A stretch of DNA of 64,000 nt from Arsenophonus endosymbiont of Aleurodicus floccissimus. GTDB taxonomy: Bacteria; Pseudomonadota; Gammaproteobacteria; Enterobacterales; Enterobacteriaceae. Position numbers and translations under genes: made by a program. The DNA lies in NCBI RefSeq assembly GCF_900343025.1, contig NZ_OUND01000004.1:186001-250000 (forward strand), in the 5' to 3' direction. Positions 1-11,678 of this stretch are shown here, one piece after another; position 1 is the first letter of the stretch, and the number at the start of each line of letters is the position of its first letter. The notes beneath the pieces were generated by a model that saw only the letters and a list, made by a program, of their open reading frames with translations, did no database searches and was not told the DNA's origin.

Positions 1-903
1 TCACAAGTTTTTGGCGATTGGTTATGCCAAGAAGCAGCCGATGATCCTAAACTGATGGCTATCACACCAGCCATGCGAGAAGGATCGGGAATGGTTGAAT
101 TTTCCAAAACCTATCCCAAACAATATTTTGATGTTGCTATTGCAGAACAACACGCTGTGACTTTTGCTGCTGGCCTTGCCATTGGAGATTATAAACCTGT
201 CGTTGCTATTTATTCTACTTTTTTACAACGCGCCTATGATCAAGTGATCCATGATGTAGCCATTCAAAAATTACCTATCCTGTTTGCTATAGATAGAGCA
301 GGCATTGTTGGTGCCGACGGACAAACCCATCAAGGTGCTTTCGATCTATCGTTTTTACGTTGTCTACCTGATATGATCATTCTGTCGCCCAGTGATGAAA
401 ACGAATGCCGGCAAATGCTACATACGGGTTATCACTATCAGGATGGCCCAGTTGCGGTTCGTTATCCAAGAGGAACAGGCTCTGGCGCCACTCTACAACC
501 TTTAGCAAAAATTCCAATCGGTAAAGGAATAATTCGCCGACATGGAAAAAAAATTGCCATCCTAAATTTTGGCACATTACTTAGTGAAGCGATGAAAGCC
601 GCAGAATTACTTAATGCCACCGTGGTCGATATGCGGTTTGTAAAACCGTTGGACGAAACATTGATATTGGAAATAGCTCACAACCATAAGCTACTAGTCA
701 CATTAGAAGAAAATGCAATTATGGGGGGAGCCGGTAGCGGCGTTAATGAATTTTTATTAAAAGCCCATAACATTATGCCTATCATTAACCTCGGCTTGCC
801 TGATCGCTATATCGCACAAGGAAATCAAACAGAAATTCAGGCTGAATTAGGGCTTAATGCGGAAGGAATTGTAAAATCAATTAACAACTATTACGCCAAA
901 TAA
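1..903 (+). CDS. dxs: 1-deoxy-D-xylulose-5-phosphate synthase, 3' part
   Basis: This thiamine-diphosphate enzyme condenses pyruvate and glyceraldehyde 3-phosphate to DXP, the first step of the MEP isoprenoid pathway; DXP also feeds thiamine and pyridoxal synthesis. The frame is open from base 1, so the gene begins before the window; about 300 of the usual 620 residues are present. Visible are the end of the pyrimidine-binding transketolase domain, with IAEQHAVTF carrying the catalytic glutamate and the [12 protein letters not shown] stretch, then the C-terminal transketolase domain with RFVKPLD. The frame is clean to its TAA. It converges on pgpA, the neighbour it has in E. coli. Confidence 0.97.
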   Translation, partial: SQVFGDWLCQEAADDPKLMAITPAMREGSGMVEFSKTYPKQYFDVAIAEQHAVTFAAGLAIGDYKPVVAIYSTFLQRAYDQVIHDVAIQKLPILFAIDRAGIVGADGQTHQGAFDLSFLRCLPDMIILSPSDENECRQMLHTGYHYQDGPVAVRYPRGTGSGATLQPLAKIPIGKGIIRRHGKKIAILNFGTLLSEAMKAAELLNATVVDMRFVKPLDETLILEIAHNHKLLVTLEENAIMGGAGSGVNEFLLKAHNIMPIINLGLPDRYIAQGNQTEIQAELGLNAEGIVKSINNYYAK

Positions 904-976
904 ATTAATAAATATATTTAAAATCAAAAGCATCGGTTTACCAAGCACTTTTGATTTTTAGTATAACTCACTTACA

Positions 977-1495
977 TTATAAAACGGGTAACCAGTGTGC
1001 AAGCGCAGCCAAGATAACCATAGCAAAAATAGCCGCGATAATATCATCTAGCATAATACCTAGCCCGCAACCTACTTGCCGATCAAACCAACCTATAGGC
1101 CAAGGTTTTAGCATATCAAAAAAGCGGAAAAGCACAAACGCTATCAATACCCATTGCCAACTAACTAACGGTATCACCATCAGGGTCATCCACATGCCAA
1201 TAAATTCATCCCACACAATACTACCGTGGTCGTAAACTTGTATATCATCGGATGTCCGGTGACAAATAACAATACCAACAACAAAACCAAATAAAATAAT
1301 AAACCAACATAACAAAACGGGTAATAACCAATACATCAGTAGCCAAAATGGAATAGCAGCTAACGATCCCATGGTTCCAGGAATGATGGGTGATAAACCA
1401 CTACCGAATCCGGTTGCCAATAGATGCCAGTGATTTGATAGCTTTAAACGAGATTTTGCATCAATCATAGCAAGCTTCCACAATAAAATGATCAA
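977..1495 (-). CDS. pgpA: Phosphatidylglycerophosphatase A
   Basis: PgpA is an inner-membrane phosphatase that turns phosphatidylglycerophosphate into phosphatidylglycerol. The product closely matches E. coli PgpA (172 residues): the N-terminal [16 protein letters not shown] motif, the acidic [14 protein letters not shown] motif, and several hydrophobic segments are all present. The 172-residue start at 1495 equals the E. coli length and overlaps the end of thiL by 35 bases. An ATG at 1468, which overlaps the thiL stop by 8 bases, is the other plausible start. Translational coupling to thiL is likely. Confidence 0.95.
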   Translation of the reverse strand: MIILLWKLAMIDAKSRLKLSNHWHLLATGFGSGLSPIIPGTMGSLAAIPFWLLMYWLLPVLLCWFIILFGFVVGIVICHRTSDDIQVYDHGSIVWDEFIGMWMTLMVIPLVSWQWVLIAFVLFRFFDMLKPWPIGWFDRQVGCGLGIMLDDIIAAIFAMVILAALAHWLPVL

Positions 1496-2450
1496 AACCA
1501 GTTAAATTAGGTGAAACCTCTTTATTCCCATAAAAATAGCGAATGCCTTCTGATTCTGGTGTGATCTGGCCGATACAATGAAAATTTGCCCCAGTATGCG
1601 CTAGCGCTGACTCCAATGCACCACGGTTTATCTCAGGCACCGTAAAGCACAGCTCATAATCTTCTCCCCCACTTAACGCCCAGGTTAACGCCTGTTCTGA
1701 AGTAACTTGTCTGCGCAATACCTCTGATAGTGGCAAAGAATCTAATTTAATTTTAGCGCCACGGCCACTGATTTTGAGAATATGTCCAAGATCAGAAATC
1801 AAGCCATCAGAAATATCTATCGCTGAAGAAGCAAGATGACGTAAAGCCTGCCCTTGCAAAATACGAGGCTGTGGCCTTAAATGACGTTGAATCAACCAAT
1901 GACGATCTTTTACATCATCGACAACCAGCTGTGATTGTAAAATCGCAAGGCCTGCAGGACTATCACCCAATGTTCCGGTAACATAAATCCAATCACCATG
2001 ACAGGCTCCAGACCGGGTTAGCGATTTTCCTGTCGGAATCAAACCATGGGCTGTATAGGTTAAACTCATTGGCCCTCGTGTTATATCTCCACCAATAAGT
2101 TGCATTTCATAGTAATTAAGCTGTTCAAATAGGCTAGAACTAAATCTTGCCAGCCAATCTTCATTGATTTGTGGCAATGTCAACGCCAGAGAAGCCCAGG
2201 CAGGATCGGCTCCCATAGCGGCTAAATCACTTAAATTAACCACCAAAGATTTATAGGCTAAATCTTCAGGTGAAATACTATCAAGAAAATGGATACCTGC
2301 AACTAGTGTATCGGTAGTAATCGCTAATTGCTGTCTTTCCGGTATTGTTATCAATGCACAATCATCACCAATACCGATATTAACGTCATGCCGATTTTGC
2401 TGTTGACGATTAAAATAATGCGCCATGATATCAAATTCGCCACAAACCAT
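1461..2450 (-). CDS. thiL: Thiamine-monophosphate kinase
   Basis: ThiL phosphorylates thiamine monophosphate to thiamine diphosphate, the last step of cofactor synthesis. The sequence shows the PurM-like fold signatures: GIGDDCAL near the start, [21 protein letters not shown], and [13 protein letters not shown] place the start at 2450, where MVCGEF aligns with E. coli MACGEF and a GGAAT-type ribosome site lies upstream; an ATG at 2471 adds seven residues. The resulting 329 residues compare with 325 in E. coli. It lies between nusB and pgpA as in E. coli. Retention with the riboflavin genes fits a symbiont that keeps B-vitamin cofactors. Confidence 0.95.
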   Translation of the reverse strand: MVCGEFDIMAHYFNRQQQNRHDVNIGIGDDCALITIPERQQLAITTDTLVAGIHFLDSISPEDLAYKSLVVNLSDLAAMGADPAWASLALTLPQINEDWLARFSSSLFEQLNYYEMQLIGGDITRGPMSLTYTAHGLIPTGKSLTRSGACHGDWIYVTGTLGDSPAGLAILQSQLVVDDVKDRHWLIQRHLRPQPRILQGQALRHLASSAIDISDGLISDLGHILKISGRGAKIKLDSLPLSEVLRRQVTSEQALTWALSGGEDYELCFTVPEINRGALESALAHTGANFHCIGQITPESEGIRYFYGNKEVSPNLTGFDHFIVEACYD

Positions 2451-2548
2451 AATAATATTCCAATATACCATGCTCCTATTGTTATAAGGCTATCACAGCA
2501 CCTTATAATCAAAATAAACATTAGATTATTCGAAAAGCCTGAACACCA

Positions 2549-2962
2549 TTACTTCTTACGCACAGTAGCAACAACTTTGTCGAGCGCTCCATTGATAAAT
2601 TTGTGACTCTCCTCGGCACCAAAAACTTTTGCTAATTCAATCGCTTCATTAATAGCAACTTTATAAGGTACATCATCACGATAACAGAGTTCAAACATCG
2701 CTAAACGTAAAACCGCTTTCTCTACCTGACCAAGCTCCCCAAGCTGACGAGAAAGATAAGGAGCCATTTTTTTATCCAGTTCTAACACATGAGTTGAAAC
2801 GCCATTAAGTAGTTCACGGAAATAAGTTACATTAACATCTGACATATCCTGTTCAGATAAAAATTCCACTTCAACATCAGCAATACTATTACCCGATAAT
2901 TGCCAAGAATAAATCGCCTGAACAGCACACGCACGCGCGCGATGACGAGCAGCAGGTTTCAC
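2549..2962 (-). CDS. nusB: Transcription antitermination factor NusB
   Basis: NusB joins S10 (NusE) in the antitermination complex on boxA RNA and supports rRNA transcription. The 137-residue product matches E. coli NusB (139 residues) along its length, including the basic arginine-rich N-terminus ([20 protein letters not shown]) and the [13 protein letters not shown] and [16 protein letters not shown] segments. It lies 23 bases after ribE on the same strand, in the ribD-ribE-nusB-thiL order found in enterobacteria. No lesion is visible. Confidence 0.97.
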   Translation of the reverse strand: MKPAARHRARACAVQAIYSWQLSGNSIADVEVEFLSEQDMSDVNVTYFRELLNGVSTHVLELDKKMAPYLSRQLGELGQVEKAVLRLAMFELCYRDDVPYKVAINEAIELAKVFGAEESHKFINGALDKVVATVRKK

Positions 2963-2985
2963 AAAATTCCCCTTAAATAAAATAG

Positions 2986-3456
2986 TTAGCCTTTAATGGC
3001 TTGAATTACATTAACCATTTCTAGTGCAGCTAATGCAGCATCTGCACCTTTATTTCCCGCTTTTGTACCTGCGCGCTCAATTGCCTGCTCAATATCCTCG
3101 ATGGTTAATACACCAAAGGCAACAGGAAGATTGCTTGTCATCGCAACATTAGAAAGTCCAGCACTACACTCACCGGCAACATATTCAAAATGTGAGGTTG
3201 CACCACGTATAACGCTAGCAAGTGCAACAACTGCATCATATTTTTTGGTTTCTGCTAATGTTTTAATCGTTAAAGGCAGTTCATAAGCACCTGGCACCCA
3301 AACTACCGTAATATTTTCTTTTGCAACTTGGCCAACACGTTCCAAGGTATCAATAGCGCCTTCCAGCAAGCTATTGTTGATGAAATGATTAAAACGTGCA
3401 ACAACGATTGCTATACGAGCTTTAGGTCCTGCTACCGTACCTTTTATTACCTTCAT
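2986..3456 (-). CDS. ribE: 6,7-dimethyl-8-ribityllumazine synthase
   Basis: Lumazine synthase (RibE, also called RibH) condenses 3,4-dihydroxybutanone 4-phosphate with the pyrimidine made by RibD to give the riboflavin precursor. The 156 residues match the family length. Motifs seen are [24 protein letters not shown] in the substrate site, [14 protein letters not shown] with the family histidine, and [14 protein letters not shown]. It is intact and probably cotranscribed with ribD upstream and nusB downstream. Confidence 0.97.
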   Translation of the reverse strand: MKVIKGTVAGPKARIAIVVARFNHFINNSLLEGAIDTLERVGQVAKENITVVWVPGAYELPLTIKTLAETKKYDAVVALASVIRGATSHFEYVAGECSAGLSNVAMTSNLPVAFGVLTIEDIEQAIERAGTKAGNKGADAALAALEMVNVIQAIKG

Positions 3457-3645
3457 AGCCTTCCTTAAATATTAATTATTCTTTACAGAAACGACAATTT
3501 TATCATATTCTTTTCTATACTGCGCTGCTGAATTTAGCTAACTTTAAAACAGTCATCAGGAACGCTAAATTTAATCAATTAAATGTTACATTACTTTAAC
3601 TATACTGCTTTGCTATATTAAGCTAATCAGTTAATAAATATGACA

Positions 3646-4755
3646 TCACAATGGCCGAAGTGTTAAACGTAAATCAGGTCCAATAAGTTCAATATTAATA
3701 AATTCAAATGCAGGTGCATCTTTCAATTTTTGTAATGCTGGAATATTAATTAATTCTCTTGCGGTTCCACCTAAAATTTTAGGTGCAATATAAACAATCA
3801 ATTCATCAACTAATCCTAGTGTTAACAAAGCGCCAGCAAGTGTTGGACCGCTTTCGACCCAAACTGAATTAATATTACGTTTAGCCAGCTGCATCATCAA
3901 CAAAACTAAATCAATACCTTTTTCGTAGGTTGGGATAGCGATTTGCTCAACATCACCACACCAATTTTGCAATATGGGATTAGGGCGAATAAGCCAACAT
4001 TCACCATCTGATTTTGTTATAATATGTTCTGGTTTTACTTGATTATCACTATCCAAAACAATTCTTATTGGTTGTCGAAGACGCTCTTTAGGGTAAATAT
4101 TTTGTAGCTCAGGCGCAAAATCTGTCCAACGAACATTCAAAGCTGGATTATCAGCTAAAACAGTAGCACTGGTAGTCAAGATTGCGCTCGCCTGGCCCCT
4201 GAAACTTTGTACATCTTGGCGAGCTACTGGCGAAGTGATCCATTTACTTTCACCTGATGCAAGGGCCGTCCGCCCATCAAGTGATGCGGCTAACTTAAGT
4301 TGAACATAGGGAAAACCTGTTCGCATTCTTTTTAGAAAGCCTTGATTTAATTGTTCAGCTTCATCCATTAGTAAACCATGTAATACTTCGATGCCAGCCT
4401 GCTGTAATTTAAGTAAACCACGTCCTGCAACCTGTGGATTTGGATCTTGTATCGCCACAACAACTCGCCGAATACCTGCTCTAATTAACGCATCCGCACA
4501 AGGTGGCGTTTTACCATAATGACTGCAAGGTTCTAATGTGACATAAGCAGTTGCTCCGTTCGCTTTTTCACCCGCCATTTGTAATGCATGAATCTCAGCA
4601 TGCGCCTCGCCTGCTTTGCAATGAAAACCTTCACCCACAACTTCACCATTGCGTACAATGACACAGCCTACATTCGGGTTTGGTGAGGAAGTAAATCGTC
4701 CTTGCTTGGCCAATGACAACGCACGGCTCATAAACTGCTTATCAAACGTAGTCAT
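3646..4755 (-). CDS. ribD: Riboflavin biosynthesis deaminase/reductase RibD
   Basis: RibD is bifunctional. Its N-terminal domain (about residues 1-145) deaminates diaminohydroxyphosphoribosylamino-pyrimidine, and its C-terminal domain reduces the ribose side chain. The deaminase zinc ligands are visible in HAEIHAL and PCSHYGKTPPCADAL. The reductase part contains LKLAASLDGRTALASGESKW and VESGPTLAGALL. At 369 residues it matches E. coli (367). It starts 8 bases after the nrdR stop, as in E. coli, and is followed by a 190-base gap before ribE. No lesion is seen. Confidence 0.97.
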   Translation of the reverse strand: MTTFDKQFMSRALSLAKQGRFTSSPNPNVGCVIVRNGEVVGEGFHCKAGEAHAEIHALQMAGEKANGATAYVTLEPCSHYGKTPPCADALIRAGIRRVVVAIQDPNPQVAGRGLLKLQQAGIEVLHGLLMDEAEQLNQGFLKRMRTGFPYVQLKLAASLDGRTALASGESKWITSPVARQDVQSFRGQASAILTTSATVLADNPALNVRWTDFAPELQNIYPKERLRQPIRIVLDSDNQVKPEHIITKSDGECWLIRPNPILQNWCGDVEQIAIPTYEKGIDLVLLMMQLAKRNINSVWVESGPTLAGALLTLGLVDELIVYIAPKILGGTARELINIPALQKLKDAPAFEFINIELIGPDLRLTLRPL

Positions 4756-4763
4756 TTTTACTA

Positions 4764-5213
4764 TTAATCCTGTAACTTAGCAATTTCTTCGCCAAATTCA
4801 CGAATATCTTCAAAACTACGATATACCGAAGCAAAACGTATATAAGCAACTTTATCCAGCTTTTTCAGCTCATCCATGACAATTTTTCCAATCATCTTCG
4901 CCGGAATTTCTCGCTCTCCGGTTGCGCAAAGCTGCGATTTTATATTGTTAATAGCTGTTTCCACATCATCGGAACTTACCGGGCGTTTTTCTAATGCTTT
5001 TTGCATACCTCGTCTAAGTTTGTGTTCATCAAATGACTCACGTACATCATCACTTTTTACCACACGCGGCATGACTAATTCAGCCACTTCAAAAGTAGTA
5101 AAACGCTCATGACATTCAAGACATTGTCGACGACGACGAACCTGCGAACCATCTCCAACCAGGCGTGAATCAATCACTTTGGTATCTACAGCGGTGCAAA
5201 ATGGGCAATGCAT
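4764..5213 (-). CDS. nrdR: Transcriptional repressor NrdR
   Basis: NrdR is the ATP/dATP-sensing repressor of ribonucleotide reductase operons. The N-terminal zinc ribbon is complete, with the CPFC and CLEC cysteine pairs, followed by RFTTFE and an ATP-cone domain (about residues 50-140). Its 149 residues equal the E. coli length. It heads the ribD-ribE-nusB-thiL-pgpA run on the minus strand and is separated from secF by a terminator. Intact. Confidence 0.97.
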   Translation of the reverse strand: MHCPFCTAVDTKVIDSRLVGDGSQVRRRRQCLECHERFTTFEVAELVMPRVVKSDDVRESFDEHKLRRGMQKALEKRPVSSDDVETAINNIKSQLCATGEREIPAKMIGKIVMDELKKLDKVAYIRFASVYRSFEDIREFGEEIAKLQD

Positions 5214-5265
5214 AAAATTTCCTGATTTTAGGGTCCGGTTTTTCAGTTTAACTCAGCTATCAATG

Positions 5266-5299
5266 AAAAACACCCTGCTAGCGTAATCTAACAGGGTGT
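5266..5299 (-). terminator. Rho-independent terminator after secF
   Basis: Read on the minus strand, the arms ACACCCTG and CAGGGTGT enclose a 14-base loop and are followed by a short T run. It lies just past the secF stop and ends the yajC-secD-secF operon before nrdR. Confidence 0.75.
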
Positions 5300-5318
5300 A
5301 AGTTAACAAAATTCGCCT

Positions 5319-6293
5319 TTACGGCAGCAGAGAATGTTGATCCGCTCCCTCTTTTTCTACTTTAGGAGGAAGCAAATGCTCTCGTTTCATGCCCATCTTT
5401 AATGCTAGAGCAGAAGCAACATAAATAGAAGAAACGGTTCCAATCGTCACGCCAATTAACATAACTAGAGCAAATCCTTTCAGTATTGACCCACCAAAAA
5501 GATAGAGCATCAATACCACTAATAAAGAAGTTCCTGATGTAATAAGTGTTCGACTCAATGTTTGGGTCAATGAAACGTTAACTATTTCGTAAGAAGTACC
5601 GCGGCGGATCTTGCGGAAATTTTCACGAATACGATCAGAGACAACAATACTGTCATTTAATGAATAACCGATGACCGACATTAATGAAGCAACGATAGTC
5701 ATATCAACTTCAATCTGAAAAAGTGATACAATGCCTAATGTAATGATCACATCATGCGCTAATGATATTACTGCACCAGCAGCCAGACGCCATTCAAAGC
5801 GGAAACCTACATAAATCAAAATACAAATCAAAGCAGCTAACAGTGCCATTGCACCTGTTTGAGATAATTCACTGCCGACACTCGGCCCGACAAATTCGAT
5901 GCGCTTAACCGTTGCTTGATCATCAACATTTTTGTTAATGACTGAAATAATGGACTTACCGATTTCTTGACCTGCCACGCCTTCAGTAGGAGGCAATCGG
6001 ATCATAATATCTCGGCTACTACCAAAGTTTTGAATCAACGGCTCTTGATGGCCATTATTCGCTAAACTCGCTCTAATTTTATCAAGATCCGCAGGTTGAC
6101 TGAGATTAATTTCAATAACAGTCCCGCCGGTGAAATCCAATCCCCAGTTAAATCCTTTCAATGAAATAACCGTAACCGAAAGAATAAATAAAGCAATTGA
6201 GATACCAAAAGCTAAACAATCCCAACGCATAAAATCGATAACTTTACGGCCATGATTTAACTGTTCTACTGTATAATCTTGCGCCACAACCAC
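5319..6293 (-). CDS. secF: Protein translocase subunit SecF
   Basis: SecF pairs with SecD in the inner membrane and uses the proton gradient to pull exported proteins through SecYEG. The 324-residue product (E. coli 323) has an N-terminal membrane segment, the periplasmic region starting [18 protein letters not shown], the VEFVGPSVG-type motif, and five further membrane segments including [20 protein letters not shown]. It starts five bases after the secD stop, so the two are translated together. Intact. Confidence 0.97.
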   Translation of the reverse strand: MVVAQDYTVEQLNHGRKVIDFMRWDCLAFGISIALFILSVTVISLKGFNWGLDFTGGTVIEINLSQPADLDKIRASLANNGHQEPLIQNFGSSRDIMIRLPPTEGVAGQEIGKSIISVINKNVDDQATVKRIEFVGPSVGSELSQTGAMALLAALICILIYVGFRFEWRLAAGAVISLAHDVIITLGIVSLFQIEVDMTIVASLMSVIGYSLNDSIVVSDRIRENFRKIRRGTSYEIVNVSLTQTLSRTLITSGTSLLVVLMLYLFGGSILKGFALVMLIGVTIGTVSSIYVASALALKMGMKREHLLPPKVEKEGADQHSLLP

Positions 6294-6298
6294 GCTCC

Positions 6299-8146
6299 TT
6301 AAATAGACAGCTTTTTAATACGTTTACCACCATACAATAAGTTCACGATAGCACGTGTTCCTACAATTGCAGTAAACATGGAAGTGGCAATACCAATCGC
6401 CGTAGTAATAGCAAAACCCTTAATTGAGCGTGTGCCTACCACATACAAAATGGTTGCCGTGATCACAGTTGTCAAATTCGCATCTAAGATACTGGAAAAT
6501 GCCCCCTTGTAACCTTCATGTATCGCTTGCTGTATCGAACGAGCATTCTTTAATTCTTCTTTAATACGTTCATTAATCAACACATTCGCATCAACGGCAA
6601 CAGCAAGCGTTAAAACAATACCAGCAATTCCCGGCATGGTTAAAGTGGCCCCCGGTAATAGCGACATAATCCCCATAATGAGGATCAAGTTTGCTAACAA
6701 TGCAGAACTGGCAATCAGACCAAACTTGCGATAATAAATGACCATAAATAGAACTAGAGCTAGCAAACCGGCTAATAATGCTTCCATTCCTTGCTCAATA
6801 TTTTGCAATCCTAATGTTGGCCCAATTGTGCGTTCTTCAACAATTTGAATAGGTGCAATTAATGCGCCCGCGCGTAATAATAAAGATAATTGACGAGCTT
6901 CAGTTGGATTACTAATACCAGTAATACGAAATTTGCTACCAAAGCGGGCAGAAATTCTGGCGACATTAATGACTTTCTCATCTTTTACCAAAATAGCACG
7001 ACCATTGGCATCCTTTCGCCCACTATCTTTATATTCAACAAATAGGGTTGCCATCAATTTATCCTGATTATCACGGGTAAAATCAGGCATTATTGAGCCA
7101 CCAGCACTATCCAGACCTATGCTTACCTGCGGACTGCCCATTTCATCCAAATCCGATGTCGAATCAGTAATATGATCGCCTGTCAAAATAACACGTTTAT
7201 AAAGAACAACAGGTTCACCATTGCGAGTATATTTTATCTCAGAATCACCTGGAATATGGCCACGTTGAACAGCCGAACTGTCTATGCCGACATTTACTAA
7301 GCGAAACTCCAGCGTTGCAGTAGCACCAAGGATCTCTTTTGCTCGCGCCGTATCTTGAATACCTGGTAATTCAACGACAATACGATCAGCGCCCTGACTT
7401 TGTACCAATGGTTCAGCAACGCCTAATTGGTTAACACGATTACGGATAATATTAATATTTTGTGATACTGCATAATTACGTGCTTCACGGATCCGCTCAT
7501 CTGTCATTACTGCCGTTAATAGATTCTTGTTACCAGCAGTAAAAACCAAATCGCGATAACGTGGTGTCAAATAAGATTCCGCTTGAGAGCGCCCACTATC
7601 ATCACGAAAACGAATTTCAACACCGTAATTATCTATTTTACGTATAGTTGAATATGGGATCCCTTTTTCACATAAATCACTACGTAGGCCATTCATATTC
7701 TGTTCTTGCAATTTACCTAATGCTGTTTCCATATCCACTTCCATTAAGAAGTGAACGCCACCACGCAAATCTAGCCCTAGTTTCATTGGTTCACCGCCCA
7801 ATGCTCTTAACCAATGAGGGGTTGCAGGTGCCAGATTTAACGCTACGATATATTGCTCCCCTAAACCGGCAACTAAGGTTTCGCGGGCATGTAGCTGGAC
7901 ATATGCATTATTAAAACGAGCAAGGATTACACCGCTTTCCAGTGCAATTGATTTACTTTCGATTTTCTCTTTCTTTAAAATATTGCGAACTTGATCCAAA
8001 GTCTGTTCATTGGCTGCGGTTCCGCGCACGCCAGTAATCTGAACAGCCGGATCCTCTCCATAAAGATTGGAAAGCGCATACAGCAAACCGATAAGCAACG
8101 CAGCAATCAGCATCAAATACTTCCACAAAGGATAACGATTTAGCAC
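6299..8146 (-). CDS. secD: Protein translocase subunit SecD
   Basis: SecD is the large partner of SecF in the Sec translocon accessory complex. The product is 615 residues, equal to E. coli SecD. It has an N-terminal membrane anchor, the [16 protein letters not shown] signature at about residue 120, the large periplasmic domain, and a C-terminal set of membrane segments with [20 protein letters not shown]. The order yajC-secD-secF and the tight spacing are those of the usual operon. No lesion is seen. Confidence 0.98.
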   Translation of the reverse strand: MLNRYPLWKYLMLIAALLIGLLYALSNLYGEDPAVQITGVRGTAANEQTLDQVRNILKKEKIESKSIALESGVILARFNNAYVQLHARETLVAGLGEQYIVALNLAPATPHWLRALGGEPMKLGLDLRGGVHFLMEVDMETALGKLQEQNMNGLRSDLCEKGIPYSTIRKIDNYGVEIRFRDDSGRSQAESYLTPRYRDLVFTAGNKNLLTAVMTDERIREARNYAVSQNINIIRNRVNQLGVAEPLVQSQGADRIVVELPGIQDTARAKEILGATATLEFRLVNVGIDSSAVQRGHIPGDSEIKYTRNGEPVVLYKRVILTGDHITDSTSDLDEMGSPQVSIGLDSAGGSIMPDFTRDNQDKLMATLFVEYKDSGRKDANGRAILVKDEKVINVARISARFGSKFRITGISNPTEARQLSLLLRAGALIAPIQIVEERTIGPTLGLQNIEQGMEALLAGLLALVLFMVIYYRKFGLIASSALLANLILIMGIMSLLPGATLTMPGIAGIVLTLAVAVDANVLINERIKEELKNARSIQQAIHEGYKGAFSSILDANLTTVITATILYVVGTRSIKGFAITTAIGIATSMFTAIVGTRAIVNLLYGGKRIKKLSI

Positions 8147-8173
8147 GGCAATTCCCTTCGGGAAAATCAGAAA

Positions 8174-8509
8174 TTAGATAGATTTCATTGTACCTTTTGG
8201 AAGTACAGCAGCAACGAAATCACGTTTAATGGTTACTTCATTGGTGTCATTTAATGCAACAACAATATAACCGGTTTCAGATACTTTAGTGACGTGGCCA
8301 ATTAATCCACCGGTTGTTAGTACCTCATCACCTTTAGCAATAGAATTCATTAATTTTTTGTGCTCTTTAGCTCGCTTCTGCTGTGGGCGTAAGATCATAA
8401 AATAAAAAATCAATCCTAAAACAACCAACATGATGATCAAAGAATATGGGTTTCCTTGTGCTTGACCACCAGCTGAAGCGACTGCTTCAGAAATAAACAA
8501 ACTCATCAA
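8174..8509 (-). CDS. yajC: Sec translocon accessory protein YajC
   Basis: YajC is a small single-span inner-membrane protein that copurifies with SecDF-YidC. The 111 residues (E. coli 110) have a hydrophobic stretch LIIMLVVLGLIFYFMILRPQ near residues 24-43, then a basic LRPQQKRAKEHKK segment and the conserved GDEVLTTGGLIG. It begins the secDF operon. The upstream gap to tgt is about 100 bases. Intact. Confidence 0.96.
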   Translation of the reverse strand: MMSLFISEAVASAGGQAQGNPYSLIIMLVVLGLIFYFMILRPQQKRAKEHKKLMNSIAKGDEVLTTGGLIGHVTKVSETGYIVVALNDTNEVTIKRDFVAAVLPKGTMKSI

Positions 8510-8613
8510 AATTTCCTCATTGTGATTAAAACAATATTTCTAGCTCAAAAAATTAATCCTAGCCTATAAATCCTACACTGATTTGATTCAATTAGCACGA
8601 CTGAAATTATACT

Positions 8614-9738
<1,125 letters not shown>

Positions 9739-9827
9739 TTTGCCTCTCTAGCATCAGAAAAACAGTCTGATGGGTTAATTACATATTCAGTTAAATAAAT
9801 TGCTGATATCAATTTAATAGTTAACAA

Positions 9828-10893
9828 CTAGTTAGACACGTTTTTACTCTCTGCTTTAGAATTGTGCGTGATAAACATGGCATCACCATAACTAAAAAAA
9901 CGGTACTTTTCTGCGATTGCTTGTTGATAGGCATTCATCGTATTTTAATAACCAGTAAAAGCAGATACCAACATAATCAAAGTAGACTCAGGTAAATGGA
10001 AATTAGTAATTAATGCATCAACAATTTGAAAATGAAAGCCTGGGTAAATAAAAATTCGAGTATCATCAAAAAAGGGGGCAATAATACCTTATTTACATGC
10101 ACAAGCCGCGCTTTCTAATGATCGAATCGAAGTTGTACCAACCGTAATAACCCGTTTACCTCTAGCTTCACACGCCAATATTGCATCAACAGGCTGTTGC
10201 GATACTTCAACATATTCTGCATGCATGGTATGTTCAGCAATATTCACCACCCGCACAGGTTGAAAAGTGCCGGCACCAACATGCAGCGTCACAAACGCCA
10301 TTGCTACCCCTTTTTGCTGCAGCGCCGCTAGTAAAGATTCATCAAAATGCAATCCTGCCGGCGGCGCAGCACCAGGCCGTTGGCCATAAACCGTTTGATA
10401 AAGCGTTCTATCAGCCTCTTCATCAGGGCGGTCAATGTAAGGTGGTAATATAGCATATGGCCAATATCATTTAAAATAGCTAACACATCTCGCTTATCCT
10501 GAAAATCAATTTCAAATAACGTATCGTGTCTTGCCAACATAATGGCTTTGACACTTTCATCATAACCTAATAATAATTCGGTTTATGCCTTGGGTGCTTT
10601 AGAAGCACGAATATGCCCAACACCCAATGACTTCGCAATATGCGTTCAATCAATACTTCAATTTTGCCGCCAGACATTTTACGACCATAAAGACGAGCCG
10701 GTATTACCTGAGTATTATTGAAAACCAACAAATCACCTGATTCTAATTTATCAACAATATCAGTGAATATACCATGTGCCAGTTCACCTGTTGAATCGTT
10801 TAAAGAGAGTAGTCGGCAATGACTACGTTTGGCTAAGGGATAATGGGCTATTAACTCATCAGGTAATTTAAAAGCAAAATTAGAGACACGCAT
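9828..10893 (-). pseudogene. queA: S-adenosylmethionine:tRNA ribosyltransferase-isomerase, decayed
   Basis: QueA builds the epoxyqueuosine ring on preQ1-tRNA, the step after Tgt. The E. coli protein (356 residues) can be followed end to end across three frames: [20 protein letters not shown] at the start, [13 protein letters not shown] in the middle, [12 protein letters not shown] and [11 protein letters not shown] near the end. Frameshifts lie near 10620 and 10445, and in-frame stops near 10585 and 10089 and in the TGYQNTMNAY-type region near 9943. It lies upstream of tgt in the E. coli order. Clearly non-functional. Confidence 0.93.
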
Positions 10894-10999
10894 TTCCTTA
10901 CACTATTTGATCAAAACAAGCGCACTAGTCTAGTGCGGCAATAAAAACAGTGTAACAAATAAGCATCACGAAAATTAAAAATTCACTTATAATGACACT

Positions 11000-11610
11000 A
11001 TGAATTTTCTTGCACACTTACATTTAGCTCAACGAGCACAAAGTTCCTTATTAGGAAATTTAATGGCGGATTTCGTTCGCGGTGATCCTGAAGGCTTGTA
11101 TTCACCAGATGTTGTGGCCGGGATCAGAATGCATCGTCAGGTAGATAAATTCACCGATCAGCATCCCATTGTGATTAATGCCAAGCAACTTTTTCGACCG
11201 CCATACCGCCGAGTCGCAGCGATCACTCTCGATTTAGTTTGAGATCATTTTCTCGCTTTATATTAGGATCAAATTGAAGCAAAACAGACTCTACCCCAAT
11301 TTGTTCATTATGCTCGCCAGCAAATTGAACTAAACCTATATGATATACCCCAGAAAAATTTCAAGAATTAAATGAGTATTTATGGTCACAAAATTGGCTG
11401 CTGCATTATGCAGAACCTGAATATATTAATAATGTATTAAAAACAGTATGGCGCGCAAACGTCCTAAACTGGTTAATTTAATTGGCTCCTTTGATGATTT
11501 TATTCTGCATTACCACGATTTTTCTGCTTTTTTTTGCAACTTTATCCAGCAATGATCGCTTTTGCCGAAACTCTATCAGAAAAAAGAGCGCCGTTAATGA
11601 AAATAAATAA
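11000..11610 (+). pseudogene. acpH: Acyl carrier protein phosphodiesterase relic
   Basis: AcpH removes phosphopantetheine from acyl carrier protein. The first 80 codons match E. coli AcpH well ([38 protein letters not shown]). Then a TGA replaces the tryptophan codon of the DVMWDHFLSRH region, with DHFLALY and another stop after it. Further remnants in shifted frames (LNEYLWSQNWLLHYAEPEYI and FDDFILHYHDFSAFF) run to about 11610. Divergent from queA, as in E. coli. Confidence 0.88.
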
Positions 11611-11637
11611 ACCCTAGCTGATTAGAGGCTAGGGTTT
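11609..11637. terminator. Bidirectional terminator between acpH and brnQ
   Basis: A 10-base stem, AAACCCTAGC paired with GCTAGGGTTT around a 9-base loop, is bordered by A-rich and T-rich runs. It sits between the convergent acpH relic and brnQ and can serve both strands. Confidence 0.75.
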
Positions 11638-11678
11638 ATTACAGATTAAATAACACTCTTTATATATCTCGCTTTATA

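Noticed and set aside
951-1235. Plus-strand ORF of 94 codons after dxs
   Set aside because: Antisense shadow of pgpA.
9752-9772. Hairpin CATCAGA/TCTGATG between queA and tgt
   Set aside because: Short stem with no T tract; not convincing as a terminator or regulatory RNA.
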